From contig CAWDBL010000004.1 of NCBI GenBank assembly GCA_963800505.1, positions 176,550-240,549 of the forward strand: a DNA stretch of 64,000 nucleotides. Reading direction: 5' to 3'. The notes below the pieces were generated by a model that did not search any database, was not told where the DNA came from, and saw nothing but the letters and a program-made list of their open reading frames with translations. Each line of letters starts with the position of its first letter. Within the stretch, counting starts at the first letter, position 1. The translations under genes and the position numbers were made by a program. Of the stretch, positions 1 through 8,260 are shown piece by piece. The DNA is from Fodinibacter sp963800505 (GTDB taxonomy: Bacteria > Actinomycetota > Actinomycetes > Actinomycetales > Dermatophilaceae).

Positions 1-2
1 CG

Positions 3-314
3 CAGATGCGCGTGGCCGTCGGCCCGGGAGGGCTCACCGAGCCCCTCGAGACGGCCGACCCCGCCACACCCGCCACACCCGCCAAGCCGAAGTCCAAGGG
101 ACGGGTTCGGCTCGAGCGCTGGCTCGTGCGGTTCGGCGTGCCGACCGCGAGCCTCATCGCCCCACTGGCACTGCCGACCATGCTCACGGCGGCCGTGTTC
201 GTGGCCGCGGGAGTCCGCAAGGAGCGAGTCATCCTGTGGCAGGCCACCGCCATCGTTCTCTGGACCGGCGTCGTCACCATCCTCAGCACGCAGATCCTCA
301 GCGTGTTGACCTGA
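3..314 (+). CDS. C-terminal part of a membrane protein, small multidrug-export-like (partial at window edge)
   Basis: The reading frame is open to the window edge, so the true start may lie upstream; an ATG at 6 is possible. The visible 102 residues have an Ala/Pro/Lys-rich linker (about residues 15-32), then two hydrophobic segments (about 44-68 and 76-100) separated by a short basic loop with VRKER. The GVP.ASL..PL.LPT pattern resembles the C-terminus of actinobacterial small multidrug export proteins. That is family memory, not proof. A transport role in the cytoplasmic membrane is an inference. Confidence 0.5.
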   Translation, partial: QMRVAVGPGGLTEPLETADPATPATPAKPKSKGRVRLERWLVRFGVPTASLIAPLALPTMLTAAVFVAAGVRKERVILWQATAIVLWTGVVTILSTQILSVLT

Positions 315-468
315 CCTGAGCAGCAGGCCCTTCATCGAGGGCGTTGCCCGCGTGAGCACCCGCCTCGGGATCGAGGCGCCCGTTCCGCCGCTCACCGGCA
401 TGGGCGTCGCCGCACTCGCCGAGCCGTTCGTCCTCGTCGAGGTCGAGGCCGTAGCAGTGCTCGATTGA
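313..468 (+). pseudogene. C-terminal fragment of a Rid (YjgF/RidA) family protein
   Basis: Frame 1 reads about 50 codons to a TGA at 466-468, with SRPFIEGVARVS, PLTGMGVAALAEP and FVLVEVEAVAVLD. This matches the C-terminal end of RidA-like enamine/imine deaminases, including the last beta strand with E.EA.A. There is no start codon at the right distance and an in-frame TGA lies at 307-309, so only the 3' third of the gene remains. It fills most of the gap between the membrane protein and the convergent regulator gene. The rest of that gap (469-555) shows nothing. Confidence 0.55.
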
Positions 469-555
469 CACCATCCGGTCCGCCGATCGGCGGTTCGACC
501 AGGGCTGACGCCGCTGCGCGCGTAGGCGGTCAGTCCCGTGTTGCCCCAGTCGGGA

Positions 556-1254
556 TTACTTGTTGTCGGTACCCGGTGTCAGGAGACCGGTTTCGTAGGC
601 GTAGACGACGGCGTGGACCCGATCTCGCAGCGCGAGCTTCATGAGGATTCGCTTGACGTGTGTCTTGACGGTGCTTTCACCGACATTGAGCTCTGTGGCG
701 ATCTCGCGGTTGGCCAGCCCGTGTCCGATGTGGACAAGGACTTCGCGTTCCCGGTCAGTGAGGCGGTCAAGATCGCGGTTGCTGACATCGGTGGGGTGAC
801 CGCCGGTCGCCGTCGCCCTGGCGAACTCGCGCATGAGGCGGCGGGTGACTGACGGTGAGAGCAGGGCATCGCCTTCCGCGATGGTGCGGATGCCTGCGAG
901 GAGTTCTTCTGGCGGGGTGCGTTTGAGGAGGAAGCCGCTCGCGCCGGCGCGGACCGCTTCGTAGACGTACTCGTCGATCTCGAAGGTGGTCAGGATGAGG
1001 ATGCGAGGGGGGTGCTGTGCACCGTCCGGGACAGCTGCTCCGGTGATCTGCCGGGTGGCCGCAATGCCGTCGGTACCTGGCATCCGGATGTCCATCAGCA
1101 CGACGTCGGGACGCAGTTCGTGGGCGAGGGCGACGGCATCGGTCCCGGTGGCTGCCTCACCCGCCACGACGAGGTCGTCCTGGGTCTCGATCATCATTCG
1201 CAGGCCGGCGCGGACGAGGGTGTCGTCGTCCACGACGAGCACGCTGATCGTCAT
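556..1254 (-). CDS. NarL/FixJ-family response regulator
   Basis: A 232-residue two-domain regulator. The receiver domain (about 1-125) carries the acidic pocket VVDDD, the phospho-acceptor Asp in DVVLMDIRMP, the Thr of ILTTF and the Lys of LLKRTPPEE. The C-terminal LuxR-type helix-turn-helix (about 168-225) has the LTDREREVL start and the recognition part ANREIATELNVGESTVKTHV. It overlaps the kinase gene by four bases (ATGA), so the pair is translationally coupled and the kinase at 1251-2465 is its expected partner. The output regulon is unknown; the divergent hydrolase gene at 2627 is a plausible target. Confidence 0.93.
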   Translation of the reverse strand: MTISVLVVDDDTLVRAGLRMMIETQDDLVVAGEAATGTDAVALAHELRPDVVLMDIRMPGTDGIAATRQITGAAVPDGAQHPPRILILTTFEIDEYVYEAVRAGASGFLLKRTPPEELLAGIRTIAEGDALLSPSVTRRLMREFARATATGGHPTDVSNRDLDRLTDREREVLVHIGHGLANREIATELNVGESTVKTHVKRILMKLALRDRVHAVVYAYETGLLTPGTDNK

Positions 1255-2465
1255 CGTGCGCCGATCCCGTGGTGTTCCGCGGGCGCATCGGGACCGTGCT
1301 GGTGCCCGGGCTCCAGCGGCAGGATCGCCTCGACCCGGAAGCCGCCGCCGGCGGCGGGGCCTGCGGCGAGACGCCCGCCGAGGACTTTGGCGCGCTCGGT
1401 CATCCCTGCGATGCCGCGCCCACCGACGGTTCGGCCCCGCCCCGGCGGAACGCGGCCGTCGTCGACGACCAGCACGTGCAGGTCAGTGCGTGTGCACGAC
1501 AGGGTGACTTCGACGTGTGCGACGCCTGCGTGCTTGAGCGCGTTGGTCAGGGCTTCCTGGACGATTCGGTATGCCGCTGCACCGACGTGGCGGCCGACGG
1601 GGCTGTCGCAGTGGTCGTGCAGGGTGATGTCAGCGCCGGCGGTCTGCAGTTCGTGGACCATGGTGGCGATGTCGGCACTGGTCTTCGCCGGCGCGCGGAT
1701 GGGTGCGTCGGTGTCGTCAAGGAGGCCGAGCATGTGGTCGAGGTCGGTCAGGGCGCTGCGGCCAAGGTCCTCGATGTCGCGAAGCGCGACGAACGCGGCG
1801 TCGGGCCGGTTGGACAGCCGTGCTGCGCCCGCTTGCAGGACCATGACGTTGACGGCGTGGCCGACGGCGTCGTGCAGCTCACGGGCGATACGCGTGCGTT
1901 CCTCGGCGATCGCGGCTGCGGCGACCTGGGCTTGGGCTGCCGCCAGGTCGTCAACCGCCTGACTGAGCTGCTGCGTGCGGTCCTGGGTGCGCCGGACGGT
2001 GACCGCCACGGCCCAGCCCGACCCGAACAGGAGGAACCACAGCACGATGATCAAGGGGTCAGGGGCGCCGGGACCGTAGAACGTCGAGGTGGACAGCGCC
2101 AGAGCCGCAAGGCCCACGATCGTGGCGGAGACGCGCACCGGCCGGGTCAAGCCGACGGAGTAGGCGAACAAGGGAACAGCGAGCGGGGCGTTGCTGTCGC
2201 CTTGGGTTGCGCTGGCCATCAGGTAGAGCACGGTGGCCGCGACCAACGTCGTCACCGGTGCGTGGCGACGCACGAGCAGCAGCGCGTTGGGGCTCAGGGC
2301 GAGCAGCCACCCGGCGCCCTCGATGGCGCCGTACTGGTCGGCGTAGGCGTCGCTGCGCAACGACTCAACGGTGATCCAGGTGAACAGCGCCGTGACAGCG
2401 ACGTCGGCGAAGAGCCACCGCATCCCCTGTGGGTGCCTTCGGTCGGGGTGGGTCCAACCATTCAC
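1251..2465 (-). CDS. NarL-type sensor histidine kinase
   Basis: 404 residues from a GTG at 2465. The N-terminal half has four to five hydrophobic segments (about 15-150), followed by a short coiled linker and the HisKA_3 dimerisation helix with the phospho-accepting His in ARELHDAVGHAVN (about residue 200). The HATPase domain shows the N-box QEALTNALKHAG and a glycine-rich GRGIAGMTERAKVLGG. It lacks a large extracellular sensor loop, as in actinobacterial kinases that sense within or at the membrane. The signal cannot be deduced. The gene is followed directly by its response regulator and diverges from the hydrolase gene across a 161-bp intergenic region. Confidence 0.92.
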   Translation of the reverse strand: MNGWTHPDRRHPQGMRWLFADVAVTALFTWITVESLRSDAYADQYGAIEGAGWLLALSPNALLLVRRHAPVTTLVAATVLYLMASATQGDSNAPLAVPLFAYSVGLTRPVRVSATIVGLAALALSTSTFYGPGAPDPLIIVLWFLLFGSGWAVAVTVRRTQDRTQQLSQAVDDLAAAQAQVAAAAIAEERTRIARELHDAVGHAVNVMVLQAGAARLSNRPDAAFVALRDIEDLGRSALTDLDHMLGLLDDTDAPIRAPAKTSADIATMVHELQTAGADITLHDHCDSPVGRHVGAAAYRIVQEALTNALKHAGVAHVEVTLSCTRTDLHVLVVDDGRVPPGRGRTVGGRGIAGMTERAKVLGGRLAAGPAAGGGFRVEAILPLEPGHQHGPDAPAEHHGIGAR

Positions 2466-2626
2466 GTTCCGACCGTACCGCCACCTCTGCAGCCGCGGGT
2501 CCCCCCACGGGGGGACCGCCCCTCACCCCTCAGGATGCCGCGAGGTCGAGCGGCCAGGGGGACGACACAGGGGTCCAGGGCCACGAACGTGGAAGTAGAC
2601 CCAGGACGCGACGAAGGAGCGGCATC

Positions 2627-4204
2627 ATGAGCACCCACATCCACGACGACAGGGCCGCGACCCGCAGCGCTGACCAGGCACCGAGTGTCGGCACCGGCAG
2701 GCGATTCCACCGGGGGGTGCTGCCCCTCGGTCGGCGATCGGGAGCCCTGGTCGTCGTCTCCCTGGGTGCGATGTGGGGACTGGCGGCCGGCTTGTGGACC
2801 CCGCGCGGGCCACTGACCTCGAGCACTGCGATCTCGGCAATCGTGATCAGTGTGGCGTTGGGCACTGCAGCCGGGTTCGTTCTGCGCAGCCGGTGGGCGA
2901 TGCTCCTGGCACCGGCCGCCTTCGCGGCGGCCTTCGAGCTCACTCGGCTCACCGTCGACGGCCCTATGGTCGACGGCATCCACGCCAGCTTCTACGGAGC
3001 CATCGCCCTGGTCACCGGACGCGGCTTCCAGGCCACGTTGACACTGCTTCCGATGGCGCTCGGCGCCGCAGTGGGCGCTGGAGTGGCCCGGTCACGCACT
3101 GGCGAGGGGAGCCCGGCGTCATCTCGCCCGGCACGAGTGCTGCGGCGCACCGGTGCCGCCGTCACCGCACTGGCGCTGCTCGCGCTGACCGCAGGCCTGG
3201 CGCGGCCGGCGACGACCGCCGCCATCACCTCGTCGGACGGGGAAGAGGTGCCGGGCTCCGTGGCCGAGCTGAGCACAGTGGACCTCAACGGCCACGAGCT
3301 GGGTCTGATGATCAGGGGCACCAGCACCGAGAACCCGGTCCTGCTCTTCCTTGCCGGAGGTCCCGGAGGCTCTGAGCTCGGGGCAATGCGACGCCACCTG
3401 CCAGAGCTCGAGAAGCACTTCACCGTCGTGACGTGGGACCAGCGCGGAGCCGGTACCTCCTACGCCGATCTGGACCCGGTTGACACCGTCACCCTCGACG
3501 GCTACGTCTCTGACACCATCGCCCTGACCAACTACCTGCGGGACCGTTTCGACACCAAGGACATCTACCTGCTCGGGCAGTCGTGGGGAACCACGCTCGG
3601 TGTGCTCGCCGTGCAGAAGGCACCGCAGCTCTACCGGGCCTTCATCGGCACCGGCCAGATGGTCAGCCAGAGCGCCACCGACCAGATCTTCTACGACGAC
3701 ACCCTGGCCTGGGCGGCCCGCACCGGCAACAACGGCCTGGTCGAGGAGCTGACAGCGGCCGGCCCTCCGCCCTACGCCGCAATGTTCCCTTACGAGACAG
3801 CTCTGTCACACGAGATGGACGTCTACCCGTACGACCACAGCGGCAACTCCGAAGGTGCCGGCCAGATGTCCGAGAACCTGCTCGTGGAGGAGTACGGCCT
3901 CATCGACCAGGTCCACGTCATCGGCTCCTTCATGGACACCTTCGCCGCCGTCTACCCCCAGCTGCAGGACATCGACTTCCGCAAGTCCGCCACTGACTTC
4001 GAGATCCCGATGTACTTCGTTCAGGGCGCACACGAAGCACGGGGGCGAGCCCAGCTCTTCGAGCAGTGGTACCCCATGGTCAACGCTCCGATCAAGGACG
4101 TCGCCGTGCTCGAGACATCGGGACACCGGCCCCTGTGGGAGCAACCCGACGAGTTCGTCGACTACCTGGTGGGCACGGTGCTGCCGGAGACGGACACCCG
4201 CTGA
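2627..4204 (+). CDS. Membrane-anchored alpha/beta hydrolase, proline iminopeptidase (S33)-like
   Basis: The start at 2627 is chosen because GAAGGAG lies 7 bases upstream and the upstream in-frame codons look non-coding. The protein has 525 residues. The N-terminal 190 residues contain several hydrophobic segments (about 35-60, 66-105, 120-150, 173-190). The catalytic domain follows, with the oxyanion loop AGGPGG, a WDQRGAGTS strand typical of S33 peptidases, the nucleophile elbow GQSWG and a late catalytic His in SGHRPLWEQPDEF. It probably hydrolyses peptides or esters at the outer face of the membrane. It lies divergent to the sensor kinase, which may control it. Confidence 0.85.
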   Translation: MSTHIHDDRAATRSADQAPSVGTGRRFHRGVLPLGRRSGALVVVSLGAMWGLAAGLWTPRGPLTSSTAISAIVISVALGTAAGFVLRSRWAMLLAPAAFAAAFELTRLTVDGPMVDGIHASFYGAIALVTGRGFQATLTLLPMALGAAVGAGVARSRTGEGSPASSRPARVLRRTGAAVTALALLALTAGLARPATTAAITSSDGEEVPGSVAELSTVDLNGHELGLMIRGTSTENPVLLFLAGGPGGSELGAMRRHLPELEKHFTVVTWDQRGAGTSYADLDPVDTVTLDGYVSDTIALTNYLRDRFDTKDIYLLGQSWGTTLGVLAVQKAPQLYRAFIGTGQMVSQSATDQIFYDDTLAWAARTGNNGLVEELTAAGPPPYAAMFPYETALSHEMDVYPYDHSGNSEGAGQMSENLLVEEYGLIDQVHVIGSFMDTFAAVYPQLQDIDFRKSATDFEIPMYFVQGAHEARGRAQLFEQWYPMVNAPIKDVAVLETSGHRPLWEQPDEFVDYLVGTVLPETDTR

Positions 4205-4250
4205 CCCAGCCGTCGCTCAGGCGTGCGGCGCGCTGGGGATCAGCGAAGCG

Positions 4251-4535
4251 TCAGGCGCAGTCGCGGCAGAGGCTGGCTCCGGGCGTGGCCTGCTGCGAGC
4301 GGTGCGCGACCAGGTAGCAGCGCATGCAGGTGAACTCGTCCGCCTGCTTGGGCAGCACCTGCACCTCCAGAGACAGGTCGGACAGGTCGGCGCCCGGCAG
4401 CTCCAGTCCGCCATCCGGGTCGCCCTCCTCGAGCAGGTCCACCGAGCGCGACCCGCCCTGCTGCAACCCCTCCAAGGTCTCGGGCTTGTCCTCATCACCC
4501 TCGCGCAGTCGCGGGGCGTCGTAGTCGGTCGCCAT
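4251..4535 (-). CDS. DUF4193 zinc-ribbon protein
   Basis: 94 residues starting MATDYDAPR, the typical actinobacterial DUF4193 start, with a purine-rich GGGAAAGG upstream. The first two thirds are acidic (EEGD, ELPGADLSDLS). The C-terminus has QADEFTCMRCYLVAHRSQ followed by CRDC, i.e. two CxxC pairs expected to bind zinc. The family is conserved in Actinobacteria and of unknown function. It is convergent with the preceding hydrolase gene, with only 46 bases between them. Confidence 0.88.
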   Translation of the reverse strand: MATDYDAPRLREGDEDKPETLEGLQQGGSRSVDLLEEGDPDGGLELPGADLSDLSLEVQVLPKQADEFTCMRCYLVAHRSQQATPGASLCRDCA

Positions 4536-4773
4536 CAGAGGTGCCTTTCCCGTCCTGGGTGGAACCCGAACAACGCCCGAGCAGACCTGAGTGTGCCTCA
4601 CCCTGACGACAATCGCGTGCTTGGGCGCCGTTCCGCAGGAAGCGGGTCAAGGGGCGGATGCGGCAGAGAAGGTCGCCCACGGCTCGGCCGTGGCCGGTCC
4701 GGGCCCCGCTCGGCTCACCCCCAACCGCGTCGACATGGCATCTCGACGGACAAGTGCGCGCATACTGGCCGTA

Positions 4774-4992
4774 ATGGAAACCACATCGGCACACCCGCGT
4801 CGTCACCCCAGCAGCCCCTTCGAGCGGAGCCCCGAGCCGGTGATCGAGCAGTACGCGGTCGATGACCGGGTCTCGCACGACTCATACGGGTTCGGTCGAG
4901 TCGTGAGCGTCGACCCGAGCGGGGCGACGGTCGACTTCAGCAACCAGACCGTCCGCATCGCGACGCCCTTCCGCAAGATGACCAAGCTCTGA
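4774..4992 (+). CDS. Small protein with a UvrD-C-terminal/Tudor-like SH3 fold
   Basis: 72 residues from ATG 4774; an in-frame ATG at 4735 would add 13 residues. The core DDRVSHDSYGFGRVVSVDPSG followed by VDFSNQ matches the small beta-barrel found at the C-terminus of UvrD/PcrA helicases (pattern G.RV.H..FG.G.V), here as a stand-alone protein. Such barrels bind proteins or nucleic acids. The N-terminal 28 residues are likely disordered. The role is unknown. It is transcribed away from the DUF4193 gene. Confidence 0.6.
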   Translation: METTSAHPRRHPSSPFERSPEPVIEQYAVDDRVSHDSYGFGRVVSVDPSGATVDFSNQTVRIATPFRKMTKL

Positions 4993-5071
4993 CGGGTTCG
5001 CGTCCGGTCACCTGACTCGAGTGGCCGCACAGCGGCCGCGACGCTGGTGCTGATGGGCACGGGCGACTGGC

Positions 5072-5242
5072 CTACAGGCCGTTGAAGCCGTCGTTCGTGT
5101 CGATGTGCCTCGGCCGTCCGTCCTTGGTGCCCGGCAGGTCAAGGCTGCGGCTCGCGCCCTGCGAGCCGCGACTGCGGTCGATCCACCGGGCAAGCAGGAT
5201 GACCGTGGTGATGGCGCTGACGATGATGATCCACATCCACAT
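5072..5242 (-). CDS. Small single-pass membrane protein (56 aa)
   Basis: Begins MWMWIIIVSAITTVILLARW, one transmembrane helix, followed by a basic, polar tail ending DTNDGFNGL. A good ribosome site (GGAAGGGA) lies about 8 bases before the ATG at 5242, which decides this start over a longer upstream frame. There is no recognisable family. Its upstream DNA carries a 70-bp sequence that recurs ahead of the secreted-peptide gene at 17942-18187, so the two are probably co-regulated. Confidence 0.6.
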   Translation of the reverse strand: MWMWIIIVSAITTVILLARWIDRSRGSQGASRSLDLPGTKDGRPRHIDTNDGFNGL

Positions 5243-5300
5243 GGGAAGTCCCTTCCGGCGCCGGCGAACCCTCCGCCGAAACCTGCGTCGATCTGACTCT

Positions 5301-5370
5301 CCAGTTGTCCCGCACCGGGCGATCGCCGTATGTACCCGCCGGCACACATCGCGCGCATCCCCGCGCACAG
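5301..5370 (-). promoter_or_regulatory. Copy A of a duplicated upstream element
   Basis: Bases 5301-5347 match 18229-18275 at 42 of 47 positions. A second block, GCGCACAG, is conserved at the same 16-base spacing (5363-5370 versus 18291-18298). Both copies lie upstream of, and in the same orientation as, a small minus-strand gene; this copy ends 58 bases before its ATG. On the coding side the core includes GTGCGGGACAACTGG and GTACATACGG. A shared promoter/operator, a regulatory RNA leader or a short conserved upstream peptide are all possible. Confidence 0.5.
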
Positions 5371-5381
5371 GGCCATCCGGT

Positions 5382-5425
5382 GTCAACCTGAGTTGACGGC
5401 ATCCCAACCGTCAACTAACGTTGAC
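5382..5425 (+). promoter_or_regulatory. Two tandem palindromic operators
   Basis: Two perfect inverted repeats of form GTCAAC-N4-GTTGAC: 5382-5397 (GTCAACCTGAGTTGAC) and 5410-5425 (GTCAACTAACGTTGAC), offset by 28 bp. The second ends three bases before the GTG start of the small HTH gene, so a bound protein would block the transcription or translation start. Autoregulation by that HTH protein is the simplest reading. Confidence 0.65.
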
Positions 5426-5428
5426 AAC

Positions 5429-5641
5429 GTGAGCGACGACATCCGTACGGCCATCGGCGCCGCACAGGGCGGCGAGCCGCTGCCTGAGCTGCGCCGGCTG
5501 CAGGCTCTGCATGCCGACCTCGCCCGGGCCGAGGCCGAGCAGGTGCGCCGGGCCCGGGCTCAGGGATACTCCTGGGTCGCGATCGCCGGCGCCCTCGGCG
5601 TCAGCAGACAGGCCGTGCACAAGAAGTACGGTCGTAGGTAG
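5429..5641 (+). CDS. Small helix-turn-helix regulator
   Basis: 70 residues from a GTG start at 5429. An N-terminal helical part (LPELRRLQALHADLARAEAEQVRRAR) is followed by an HTH at about 46-68 (GYSWVAIAGALGVSRQAVHKKYGR), the layout of short actinobacterial HTH proteins with a helical dimerisation arm. No ribosome site is visible, so the mRNA may be leaderless. It precedes the ABC exporter gene by 41 bases in the same direction and follows two palindromes. It is probably an autorepressor of an HTH-ABC operon. Confidence 0.75.
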   Translation: MSDDIRTAIGAAQGGEPLPELRRLQALHADLARAEAEQVRRARAQGYSWVAIAGALGVSRQAVHKKYGRR

Positions 5642-5682
5642 GGCTCTCGCCAGCTCTCCCGCATCAACGGCAGGGAACCCGC

Positions 5683-7599
5683 ATGTCCAGCACAACCACA
5701 CCCACCCGCGGACGCCGCGGCCGTCGCGCACCTCAAGAGGGTCCGCGCGCGAGCCTGAAGCAGCTGCTGCCCTTCCTCTTCGAACACCGTCGCGTGCTCG
5801 TGGTCGTCGTGATCCTGAGCATCCTCGGCGCGATCGCGACCCTCGCCCAGCCGCTGCTGGTGGGACTGCTCATCCGTCGAGTGCAGGCCGGCGAGCCGCT
5901 GGGCATGGCCGTGTGGGGTGTCTTCGCGCTCGTGGTGGCGGCATCCGTCATCTCCGGCTTCCAGCACTTCCTGCTGCAGCGCACCGGCACGGCCGTTGTC
6001 TACTCCTCGCGGCGCAAGCTGATCGGGCGCATCCTGCACCTGCCGATCAGCGAGTTCGACGCGAGACGAACCGGCGATCTCGTCTCGCGGGTCGGCACCG
6101 ACACGACGCTGCTGTACTCCGTTCTCACCCAGGGGCTTGTGGATGCCGTCGGCAACAGTCTGGTCTTCGTCGGCGCCCTCGTGGCGATGGCGCTCATCGA
6201 CCTGCCGCTCCTGGGTCTCATCGTCGTCGTGATCGGTCTGTCGATCGGGGGCGTCGTGCTGCTCAGCGGACGGATCCGCACGGCCACGCGAGACCAGCAA
6301 CAGAAGGTCGGCGAGCTCGCGTCGGGCGTGGAGCGATCCGTCGGATCGATCCGCACCGTGCGCGCGGCCGGCGCCAGCCACCGCGAGGAGGTGGCGATCT
6401 CCGGGCTGGCCGAGGAGGCCTACGACCAGGGTGTGCGGATCGCCAAGGTGTCGGCGCTCATCGTGCCGATCGCGGGGATCGCGATGCAGCTGTCGCTGCT
6501 GGTCGTGCTCGGTGTCGGCGGTCTGCGGGTCGCCTCCGGCGCGATCAGCGTCGCCGCGCTCGTCACCTTCGTCCTGTTCCTGTTCATGCTGATCGCCCCG
6601 CTCGGATCGACCTTCGGCGCGATCACGTCGGTCAACCAGGCACTGGGGGCCCTGGGCCGCATCCAGGAGATCCTCGACCTGCCGACCGAGACGCAGGGCG
6701 ATGCCGTGCTGGCGACGCGCGTGCGGGACGCCGACGACCGTCGTGCGGGTTCGCCCGGCGCGGCGATCGAGTTCCGTGACGTGTCCTTCCGCTATCCGGA
6801 TGCCGTCGTCGCCGCGCGGCGCACGGCGGAGACCGAGGCGCTCGCGGTCCTCGAGAACGCGCACGTCGATGCCTACTCCAGGTCGGGCACCGACGACCTC
6901 GCACCGACCCCGAGCGCCGGGGAGGTGCTGCGCGGAGTGTCCTTCACGGTGCCCCGAGGCGCTCGCGTGGCGCTGGTCGGGCCGTCGGGCGCAGGAAAGA
7001 GCACGACCCTGGCGCTCATCGAACGCTTCTACGACCCGACATCCGGCGCCGTGCTGATGGACGGAGAGGACGTCCGCACGCTCGACCGTGCCGCGCTTCG
7101 CGCGCGCCTCGGCTACGTCGAGCAGGATGCTCCGACCCTCGCCGGGACGATCGCCGAGAACCTGCGGCTGGCCTCGCCCGAGGCATCCGACGACGACTGC
7201 GAGCGCGTGCTGCGCGCCGTGAACCTCGGCGAGGTGCTCGAGCGCAATCCCCTCGGCGTGCACGCCCCGGTCGGCGAGAGCGGCGTCATGCTCTCCGGCG
7301 GGGAGCGCCAGCGGCTCGCGATCGCCCGTGCGCTGCTGGCCGCTCCCCCGATCCTGCTGCTGGACGAGTCGACGTCCTCACTGGACGGCCTCAACGAGCA
7401 GCGGATGCGCGATGCCATCGATGCCGTCGCGACTGATCGCACGCTCATCGTGATCGCCCACCGCCTCTCGACCGTCGTCGACAGCGACCACATCGTCGTC
7501 CTGGACCACGGTCAGGTCGTCGGTCAGGGCACGCACTCCGACCTTGTCGACTCCACGCCGCTCTACCGCGACCTGGCCCGGCACCAGCTCCTGGTCTGA
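5683..7599 (+). CDS. ABC exporter, fused permease and ATPase
   Basis: 638 residues. The N-terminal half has six transmembrane segments (about 35-330, ABC transporter type 1). The nucleotide-binding domain carries Walker A GPSGAGKST (about 434), signature LSGGERQR, Walker B ILLLDES and the H-loop AHRLST. An insertion of about 40 residues (RTAETEALAVLENAHVDAYSRSGT region) lies between the first beta strands of the ATPase domain. As a half-transporter it would homodimerise. The substrate (lipid, peptide or drug) cannot be told. It follows the HTH gene and is probably in the same operon. Confidence 0.92.
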   Translation: MSSTTTPTRGRRGRRAPQEGPRASLKQLLPFLFEHRRVLVVVVILSILGAIATLAQPLLVGLLIRRVQAGEPLGMAVWGVFALVVAASVISGFQHFLLQRTGTAVVYSSRRKLIGRILHLPISEFDARRTGDLVSRVGTDTTLLYSVLTQGLVDAVGNSLVFVGALVAMALIDLPLLGLIVVVIGLSIGGVVLLSGRIRTATRDQQQKVGELASGVERSVGSIRTVRAAGASHREEVAISGLAEEAYDQGVRIAKVSALIVPIAGIAMQLSLLVVLGVGGLRVASGAISVAALVTFVLFLFMLIAPLGSTFGAITSVNQALGALGRIQEILDLPTETQGDAVLATRVRDADDRRAGSPGAAIEFRDVSFRYPDAVVAARRTAETEALAVLENAHVDAYSRSGTDDLAPTPSAGEVLRGVSFTVPRGARVALVGPSGAGKSTTLALIERFYDPTSGAVLMDGEDVRTLDRAALRARLGYVEQDAPTLAGTIAENLRLASPEASDDDCERVLRAVNLGEVLERNPLGVHAPVGESGVMLSGGERQRLAIARALLAAPPILLLDESTSSLDGLNEQRMRDAIDAVATDRTLIVIAHRLSTVVDSDHIVVLDHGQVVGQGTHSDLVDSTPLYRDLARHQLLV

Positions 7600-7600
7600 C

Positions 7601-7619
7601 TCGGCGCCTCGGGCGCCGA
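7601..7619 (+). terminator. GC hairpin after the ABC exporter gene
   Basis: TCGGCGCC-TCG-GGCGCCGA forms an 8-bp perfect stem with a 3-base loop directly after the stop codon at 7597-7599. There is no U-tract, as is common for actinobacterial terminators. Weak support by itself. Confidence 0.4.
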
Positions 7620-7977
7620 CGCCGGCGGAGCGCTACGGGTACTGAAGGGGTGACGCCGAGCCCGACCCCGGCGCCGCGACCGGACCTGGTCGAGGCAGCC
7701 GTGAAACCCGAGTGAACGGGGCTGGGGAGTCGTCCACAGGTGCGCCGCCCTGCCATCCTCGGTGGCGCTGTTCCGCGTAGGGAAACTGCGGCCACCCGGA
7801 CATTGTGGTTGGTCGAGGGCCAGCGCTGGGAATCCTGATTGGGCTGTGCTGCAACGATATTCCATATCCGAGCACAGGTGACACGGCGGATGGGGGAGAA
7901 GGCTCCTGGGGAGAACCGTTTGTCGTCGCGTACAGCGGGCATGGACAAGGCAATGGAGATGGCACAAAGAGGAGCCC
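7620..7977. other. Gene-free stretch
   Basis: I see no convincing gene here. Open frames on the minus strand are Arg/Pro/Ser-rich and look like high-GC shadows. The stretch presumably carries the promoter of the small membrane-protein and antiporter genes. Confidence 0.4.
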
Positions 7978-8205
7978 ATGGTGGAGACCATGCTGTGGTT
8001 CACGCTCTACCTTCTGGTGATCGCTGCGCTGGCGACCTGGCGCAGCCACCACGATGCGCTGCGACGCAGGAAGCAGAAGGGCCAGGGGCCCGCTTTCGTA
8101 CCCGCGCGGATGGCGCGCGTGAGGCCGACACACCGGTACCGCTCGCCGCGGCTCTGGCCCCGCCGGGCGGGAGCAGCGCGGCACCCGCACACTGCCCTCC
8201 GGTGA
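7978..8205 (+). CDS. Small membrane-anchored basic protein
   Basis: 75 residues from ATG 7978, preceded at close range by AGAGGAG. One transmembrane helix at about 4-21 (LWFTLYLLVIAALATW) is followed by a strongly basic tail rich in Arg. No family is recognised. It sits 55 bases before the antiporter gene in the same direction and could be co-transcribed. The basic tail may partly be a high-GC artefact. Confidence 0.4.
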   Translation: MVETMLWFTLYLLVIAALATWRSHHDALRRRKQKGQGPAFVPARMARVRPTHRYRSPRLWPRRAGAARHPHTALR

Positions 8206-8260
8206 GGCGCACCCAGCCGGCGGCGGGCGACGGCCCGGCGCCGCGGCCGGCCGGGCCGTC

